Of a stretch of DNA of 64,000 nucleotides, positions 37,001 to 46,000 are shown one piece after another. A model generated the notes under the pieces. That model was given only the letters and a program-made list of their open reading frames with translations, did not search any database and had not been told where the DNA came from. This stretch comes from Plazaster borealis (Eukaryota > Echinodermata > Asteroidea > Forcipulatida > Labidiasteridae): assembly GCA_021014325.1 (NCBI GenBank), contig CM037463.1, positions 22,824,026-22,888,025 of the forward strand, written 5' to 3'. How positions within the stretch are numbered: position 1 is the stretch's first letter; the number at the start of each line of letters is the position of its first letter. A program made the position numbers and the translations under genes.

Positions 37001-40000
37001 ACCACACAGTGGAGGATAGTGGAGGATTGAGGTCACCTGGGGGCAAATTGGGGAGCAAGGGGTTAGTAGCTGCCAAACGGTCAAGTGCACTGGACTCAAG
37101 CTCTGGTGTTTCCGATCAGCAGAGTGTGGGTTCGAGTCCCGGTCTTGACACTTGTCTCATTAAGCAAGACACTTAACCATTATTGCTTCGATCTTCGGAT
37201 GGGATGTAAAGCTGAAAGTCCCGTTTGTTGTGTAATACACGTAAAAGAACCCAGTTACACTTATCGCTACAAAGAGAAGGGGTTCGCCCCAGTGTTTCTG
37301 GCAGTGGCTGCTGAGTGCACCGCAGCACCTTGTAAACCCTTATAAGGTGCTACATAAATTGATCTCATAATTCAAAAGATTTCAAAAACCTGTCTTAAAA
37401 AAGGTTTGTCTTTGTTCAATCGTCTTGAGTCCCTTCATTGGTAGATACATGCGCTATATTATAGGACTCCGGTATTATTAACGGAACCATAATCATTCTT
37501 GATTAAAATCAAACAGTTCTGATCTATAATTCTGTTCATAACACATGAGTTTTTATCAATGAATGCAAAGATTTTGCGGTTGAATGTTCTGTTTAAATTT
37601 GATTGACTCTAAACAGAGCAACGCATCTCCAGGACTCAAGCGAGGCTGCTCATCTCATGGGAAGCCATACAAAGCGATGACTACATCCTGAAGGAGAGGT
37701 GCCGCCTGCAAAGCGACATCAGTGAACAAGTCAGGACTACCGGTGAAAGGTGAGTTGATGTGCCCCCCCCCCCCTGCCTAAGAGCTCTGTGGCAGGTGTT
37801 TGTCCTGGCTGGCGAACTCGGCGAGGTGGTAAAATTTCAAATATTGGATGACGAGTGAAGGAAAAGTTAAGCTGCCTTCAAACTAACAAATGCATACACA
37901 AATGCACGATGATTCCATGTACGCATTCAAATTTTGAGTTCTTGATACCAGTGTTCTCCCCATGCATAAGCTAGTGCAAATTGTGGAAGACACGCAAAAA
38001 CAAAAAAAATTGTTATATTTTTTTTTTTTTTATTATTAATATTATTATTATTATTATTTTTTTTTTTTTTTTGGGGGGGGGGGACTTCAGATACAAATCA
38101 CAGATTGCACAGTAGGGCTTTTGAAACTAAAGATAAACACAAAGTAAAAATCGTTCTGAGGACCTTGTTTCAGTTCAGGGTGCTCAGGCCAAACTTCCAA
38201 AATTTGGTTCAAGAATGCCCCACAGCTTAAAACAAAATCTTGGGGAGAAATCTGGAAACATAAAAGGTAAAGGAAAAAGCTCATAAATGAAACAAACTAA
38301 TAGAAATGAACGAGGTGGTCATTGAAAGTAGCAAGGTGAGCTGCCTCGGGGGGGAAATACTACTCTGTAGACCCGGGTTCGAATCCAAACTTGGACTCGA
38401 GCCTTGTGCAAACATTGTGACTTTTCATGGTCTGTGAGATTTCTCAGTTTGGGGTTTAACTCTCGTATTGGAAAGATAATTCTTTCGTCGTTTTCTCTTA
38501 TAACTTCCAAGGATCTATTGGTTTCATTTTTTTGGAAAATAATTATATTCTTCTGAATTTGATTACTCTGTAAAGGTTCAACCCGGACTCATACAAAATA
38601 AAACCTCTCCTTCTGATTCAGGGCATCATTGTCAAACCCATTCTCTCTCTCATCTTAGACTATTGGTTTCTTTCCAGAGTTGAGGATCTACTCGGGAAGA
38701 TGGAGGAACTCTTTGCCGATCCTGAGACAGGGATGCCGTCAAGAGCTTTAGGGTTAATAGGAGAGAAGGCCATGGAGGAAAGATTGAACAGACTGGAGGA
38801 CCAGGTAAGACTCAAGATTCTTCAGTGACTTTCTAAGACGGCTGTGGTTGAAACCGAACAAAATTCTAGGGTAAGGTTAAAGGTCAAGAAGGTTCTTGAT
38901 TAGAAGGCTGTGGAGGGAAGACAGAACAGACTGGAGGACCAGGTAAGACTCAAAATTCTGTAGTGACTTCCCTAGAAGGCTGTGGTTGAAACCAAACTAA
39001 AGTCCAGGGTAAGGTTAAAGGTCAAGAAGGTTCTTGATTAGAAGGCTGTGGAGGAAAGATTGAACAGACTGGAGGACCAGGTAAGACTCGAGATTCTTCA
39101 GTGACTTTCTAAGAAGGCTGTGGGTGAAACCGAACAAAAGTCTAGGGTAAGGTTAAAGGTCAAAAAGGTTCTTGATTAGAAGGCTGTGGAGGGAAGACAG
39201 AACAGACTGGAGGACCAGGTAAGATTTCAAGATTCTTCAGTGACTTTCTAAGAAGGCTGTGGTTGAAACCGAAAAAAAGTCTAGGGTGGGGTTAAAGGTC
39301 AAGAAGGTGCTTGATTAGAAGGCTGTGGAGGGAAGACAGAACAGACTGGAGGACCAGGTAAGACTCAAGATTCTTCAGTGACTTTCTAAGAAGGCTGTGG
39401 TTGAAATTACCGACCAAAAGTCTAGGAAGGTTAAAGGTCAAAACAGTTGATGTCACTTGATGAGAAGGCCATTGAGGAAAGATTGAACAGACTGGAGGAC
39501 AATGTAAGACTCGAGATTCTGTAGTAAATTCCCAGGAAGGTTGTGTTTGAAATCGACCAAAAGTCTAGGGTAAGGTTAAAGGTCAGGGAGGTCAATGTCA
39601 CTTGATGAGAAGGCTGCGGAGGAAAGATTGAACAAACTGGAGGACCTGGTAAGACTGAAGGCCAAAAGCCTTGGAGCATCTTGATATATTAGACTGTTCA
39701 GGAGAGTTGAGCACATTAATAAGTAAGATCGTTGTGTAGGTGCAAAATTGTTGTATCTCCTAAAATAGCCCTTGTGTTACGCGCAAATTGTCAAAACGTA
39801 TCTTGCTTAAAATAGCCCATATGTACACACACAAAAAGTATGCACCGAGATACGTTTTGCACGGAGCATTTTTGTGCGGTAAACGACGTTGTGGCAAAAA
39901 CGAAATTCAACGTTTTTGCACTGACTTGACAATACGTTTGATTGTTAATGCATTATCACTTGTGAACGTTTAACCACTGTTAACCTCTAAACCTTAAACT

Positions 40001-43000
40001 GCTAATCTCTGACCTGTAACCCTAGATGGAGAGGACCAATCAGGCTATTGATTGGATTATTTCGTCCCTGCATGATCATAAACTGGGGTCCAAAGAAGGT
40101 CCACCAATGCTGAAAGAGGTCAAGCCAAGAGAAGGTAGGCTTCCTTTAATAGTAACTTATGTCGAGTCATTGTCTATTGACCCAATTAGCCATTTGTGAG
40201 TTAGATTGGAATAATGTCTGGTACAATGACTTGCTTAGTCACAAGTTACTGCTTAAATTTAAATTCCTTGGACTAAAGTTGCTATGTCACATGTTTTTTC
40301 TTTATCTAATTTTTCATATCAGTGGAAGAGAACTTCACCTCTGAGAATGAGGATCGAAAGGTGCCATCAACGCTGGAAGAACTTGGTATAACTCTCCATC
40401 AAAAGGCGCGCTCAAGTCCTTATCCCGGAACCGCCATTCGCCGGTTCCCCGTACCCGATGAGAAGGTGCCCTGGGAGGTATGTTCCAAATCCAAGCTCCC
40501 TTAGGGACCATGGATAAATTATGTCTAGGACAGGGCCGCAATTTAACGCGTTCCTATGTGTGCAAGCTCAAACAAAGAAAAACCCACCCAGTATCACGCA
40601 TAGGTCCGGTCTTGAGGGAGACTCACTGTATAACAAAGGAACAATGCTGTTGGCCAGCTTAAGCCAAATATCACTTTGTAGTTAAAATCGGCTTACTAGA
40701 TAAACCATTGTCCGGTATACCTACCTGAGCTAGACCGCAAACACTAATCCTTCACTTCTTTGTGGGCTACTTTCGAGCTGCCCTGTCCATGTAATCCGAC
40801 CAACAAAAGGCACCAACAATAGAAATTGATAATGAGGGAACCTAATAATCACTGGAGCGCAAATTCAATGGTTGCACGGGGCCGTGAAAATTTGTGAATG
40901 ACTCTGTGCAGATTTGATAAATTTAGGCTTTAAAGTTGACCCTATTTGGCTTGCGAATTGGAAGAGTGCCTCATGAAAATTTGCAGCATGTCGGTTTGGA
41001 AAGGAAACATTTTTAGGGCGGGGGGGGGGGGGATTTCTTGGGTAATTAGCCAAAATTCCAAATGGCTGACCTGCCAAAAATTGAACAGAAATCTGAAGTT
41101 TAGTTGTCTGAAAATATATTTGATTGGTTTTCAAGAGACTGAGAGACTTTAAAATATTTTTTAATATTTAGCTTTTAGCATTGGTTGCTATGGGAGTTTA
41201 TTTAGTGTGGTGCACCCCGATGGATTTACCGTTTAAGTCTGCTGCCACCTAGTGTCCCAAAAAATTGTCCATTGTATTGAACTGATGTATGAGAGTAGAG
41301 TATACAGTAGATCATGTTTTATTTAAAGGTTTAAAGGCACTGAACACGTTTGGAAATTGTCAAAGACCAGTGTTCTCACTTGGTGTATCCCAACATATGC
41401 ATAAAATAACAAGCCTGTGAAAATTTGGGCTCAATTGGTCATCGAAGTTGCAAGAAAATGATGAAAGAAAAAACACCCTTGTTATACAAATTTGTGTGCT
41501 TTCAGATAGGAATAAAAACTTCTTGCAAGAAGTTGTTATTATTTTAGTGAGAAATTACCTCTCTCTCAAAAACTACGTTACTTCAGAGGGAGTCGTTTCC
41601 TACAATGTTTTATACTATCAACAGCTCTCCGTTGCTTGTTACCAAGTAAGTTTTTATGGTAATATTTGTTTTGAGTCGTTACCAAACGTGTACAATACCT
41701 TTAAAGATTAATCAATAGACCCCTTGTATAAAACGTCACAAGCCCAAACAGCGCCCTCACTGAGGTCAAAGGAATACCTATCGTTGGCTGAGAGTTGTGC
41801 GCGGCGCGTACACGCTTAACATTGTTTGGCCTCTGCGATGGCGGCAAATATGCAAGGGGTCTACTTCTGTAGCCTGTGGTAAAATAAAGTAAAAGAAAAT
41901 TAATAAGAAACGCTAAACAGTGCAACATTTCATCAAAAATCTTCCACAGGTTAGCTTCCGTCTCTATAAGCCAGTCAGCTACACTCATGAGAGCATTCTA
42001 GCCTTACCACATTTTGCAGACATTGACCTGTTGAAGTACTCCAAGACTGACGTACCCATTTTGAACTTTAACATGCTCGACAAATCGGTCAACTACGACC
42101 GCGTTAGTTTCATGGGAGACTACAAGGTGACGGACGGTGTGCCACAGTAAGTTCAAGTTGTGATTGTTTTGTCATCTGTAAAAGGGAAAGTATGCCCTTG
42201 TTTTTGAGAAAAGCAAATTCATCATCCGTTGGTTTTCAATAAACACATCGTGTAACCACAACTTCTTCAAATGTCATTAAATTCGGTGGTTCTGTTGTGA
42301 TGAAAAATAACTGTAGTAATTCTCTGGAGGATTTGTATCGGTTTGAATTTTATACTCGGATTACAACTAAGCTAAACTGTTTTAGTTTATAATTAGATCG
42401 AAACTATTATAAACTGTTTATGAAGCTTATAATTGGATTGAAACTAATCTAAACTGTTCATGAAGTTTATAATCGGATTGAAACTAAAATTAACTGTTGT
42501 TCATGAAGTTTATAATCAGATTGAAACAAATATAAACTGTTTATGAAGTTATAATCGGATTGAAACTAATCTAAACTGTTTGTGAAGTTTATAATTGGAT
42601 TGAAACTAATCTAAACTGTTGATGAAGTTTATAATCAGATTGAAACAAATGTAAACTGTTTACGAAGTTTATAATCAGATTAAAACAAATATAAACTGTT
42701 CATGAAGTTTATAATTGGATTGAAACTAATCTAAACTGTTGATGAAGTTTATAATCAGATTGAAACTAATATAAACTGTTTACAAAGTTTATAATCAGAT
42801 TAAAACAAATATAAACTGTTCATGAAGTTTATAATTGGATTGAAACTAATCTAAACTGTTGATGAAGTTTATAATCAGATTGAAACAAATGTGAACTGTT
42901 TATGAAGTTATAATTGGATTGAAACTAATCTAAACTGTTTATGAAGTTTATAATCAGATTGAAACTAATATAAACTGTTTATGAAGTTCATAATCGGATT

Positions 43001-46000
43001 GAAACTATTCTAAACTGTTGATGAAGCTTATAATCAGATTGAAACAAATGTAAACTGTTTATGAAGTTATAATTGGATTGAAACTAATCTAAACTGTTTA
43101 CGAAGTTTATAATCAGATTGAAACTAATATAAACTGTTTATGAAGTTCATAATCGGATTGAAACTATTCTAAACTGTTGATGAAGCTTATAATCAGATTG
43201 AAACAAATGTAAACTGTTTATGAAGTTATAATTGGATTGAAACTAATCTAAACTGTTTATGAAGTTTATAATCAGATTGAAACTAATATAAACTGTTTAT
43301 GAAGTTCATAATCGGATTGAAACTAATCTAAACTGTTGATGAAGTAAATAATCAGATTGAAACTATTCTAAACTGTTTTTGAAGTTTATAATCGGAACGA
43401 AACTAATCAGTTTGTCTTTTTCGATTAGTACCAATCAATACTTTGTTTGGAAATCTTTTACCAGAATGCTGGATTGGCGTTAATAACCTGTTAGGAACCA
43501 GTTTGGTTTATAATTTGTTTTAATTCAACAATCATTATAGAGGTTAGCCCATTCTACACATCATCATTTGAGGCAACTTTTATAAAAAATAATCAAACCA
43601 GGATAAATAACAGATAAAAGCAGCAACAATACTATTAACTCATATCTGCCTAACTACAAGATTTCCCGTAGAACACACAAACGCTGTTAGCGCCTAACTA
43701 CGGGAAAACCGGTAGATGAACAAGAAGCTAGTGACTTTCTTTATGTCTTGATTGATAGTGATATGAGATGAGAAACATGGCAAAATATATATCATGTTAA
43801 AGAGAATTATGTGCTCTTTGTAGCAGTCTGCAGTTTGTTGGGATGTGTCTATTTGCAAGGCAGTAAATAATGAATGTTTATTGTTACAGTAATAAGTGCT
43901 ATATGGGCTTAGGCAGGAACAGTGTTGACGTACTGTGACCAGTCTGTCTGGCTGATGATATGGGTTAAAGAAATGATAATGAAAAAATGATGGCACACCA
44001 TTGAGATAAATGGAGAGAACACGGTTTTCAAGATCAAACTTATATGTGTAAAATTGTAGGAAACAAAATAATAACTTTGATTTGTTATTTTTTTTAAAAT
44101 TTATTTATGGCCTGGGGTAGAAAATAAGCAGATTTTTATCAGAACTCGATCTAAGATGATACCAGAATTCCTGATATGATTTCATATTGTCAATTTTCCT
44201 CAGGAATCCACGAGGTCGAACCGGAATGATCGGCCGAGGACTGCTGGGTCGATTTGGACCCAACCACGCTGCAGATCCAATCGTCACAAGGTCAGTTTAA
44301 CTGCTGCCAGATCTGAAGAGTTTTCTTCTGTGATTATGGGGGTGGGGGGGAGGCGGGAACCAGCTAGTGTTTATTGAGGAGACCATGTATTAGAGATGTC
44401 TGTTGAGAGAGTTGGGACATGGAGGGACCAGTTTTCTTTAATCACGCAGTTGCTGGATGCCAGTTTCGGTCCAAATGCAGAACAACCCAATGTGCAAGTC
44501 TAGCTTGACACCCAGTTTGTGTTTTTTTTTTTACCAAAATGGCTTGTAATCGCAAGTTGTCGCAACTCTCTCAATATACGGCTCTGCTATGTACACCCCT
44601 TCCAATGCTCAAGCTTTCAAGAAACATATTTCAAACAACTTTCCTTTCATTGTGTTTTCTTCAAATTCATGTATATGCACCAATTCGGATTATTATGGCC
44701 TTAGCTCTGATATAGAAACTAGTCTGTGCCCACATCTAGAAAATGAGCAACTTCAATGATTGACGGCTGTGGGTTCTGGACTCCATACTGTTCATGTTGT
44801 TAACGAGTGTTGTTGGTTTTACTTCATTAAAGATGGAAGAAGAGTCCAACTGGCTCGATGATGGAAGACAACGGACAGAAAGTTCTGGAGTTTGTTGCAA
44901 TACAGAGGAAGGACAATCAACAGTGGGCCATACCAGGGGTAAGTGTAGACCCCCCTAACACTGACTTCACACGCGTCCCAAGGTCTGCCATTTTGGGAAC
45001 CAAAAGAGCATGTGAAGATATGGTTAGCGTGTAAACGCTGGTGTACACGTCGCCCAAAGTGCTCACTACACAGTTGGTGCTGGTCTGTGTAAAGTAGGCT
45101 TTGTTTGATTGTTCATTTACACCACTATATGTACACCACACTAAATAGGCTCCCCCATATCAACCAATGCCAAATGCTAAATATATTTGCTGGCAGCTAT
45201 AAGCTTATTTTTTTCTTGTCAAATTAGGTAGGTTAACTGATGAACTTCTTAGCTATGCTAATAGTAATATCCAAAATGCCAAACTCCATCTTGGAAAAAG
45301 GGCCACTTGTCAGCAAAATAGGGGTTTTTATTTTAGGGCTAGTGTTCTCCAAAATGCTCCAGTTTGAAAGTCAACAACCCCAGGGGTACAATATTTGACT
45401 ATTTTTCAACAATTTGGGCCATCGCCTTTCAATCTTTGATTTACAGAATTTTAAAAAAATGTTTATTCATGAGGCTTGGCGTATGATTTTCTATCTATTA
45501 AGTGTCGAACACCCTGATAGTATACTAATGCTTTGGGTTGGAAAGCCAGGCAGGAAAATTAGGGGGCCCCAGGGGCCACAAGGCTAAACAAACAAACAAA
45601 CAAACAAACAAACAAACACCCCAACAAACAAACAAACAAACAAACAAACAGGGCTGAAGTGTTTATAGTAACCAGACAGTTTGATCTGTTTACCCCCAAT
45701 GGTGTTCCATGTACAAGGTCTTGGTTCAGTTGTTCTAAACACACTTGGGGTAACCGTTTCTTTTTCACATGCTGTACCATCTCTTTGGAATGCTCTTCCA
45801 CTGAACCTCAGACTAGTAGACACTCTCTCCAGCTTCAAAACTAACTTGAAATCTCACTTGTTCAGTCTTGGTTTTAAGTGCCGTCATTAGAAGAGTTCCT
45901 TTTCTATGCGCCAGGAGTGTCTTTCTGACAGACATGGGGCACTACAAATGTATATTATTGTTATTATAGTATTTGGTTTGCGGTAACACCATGTGTATAT

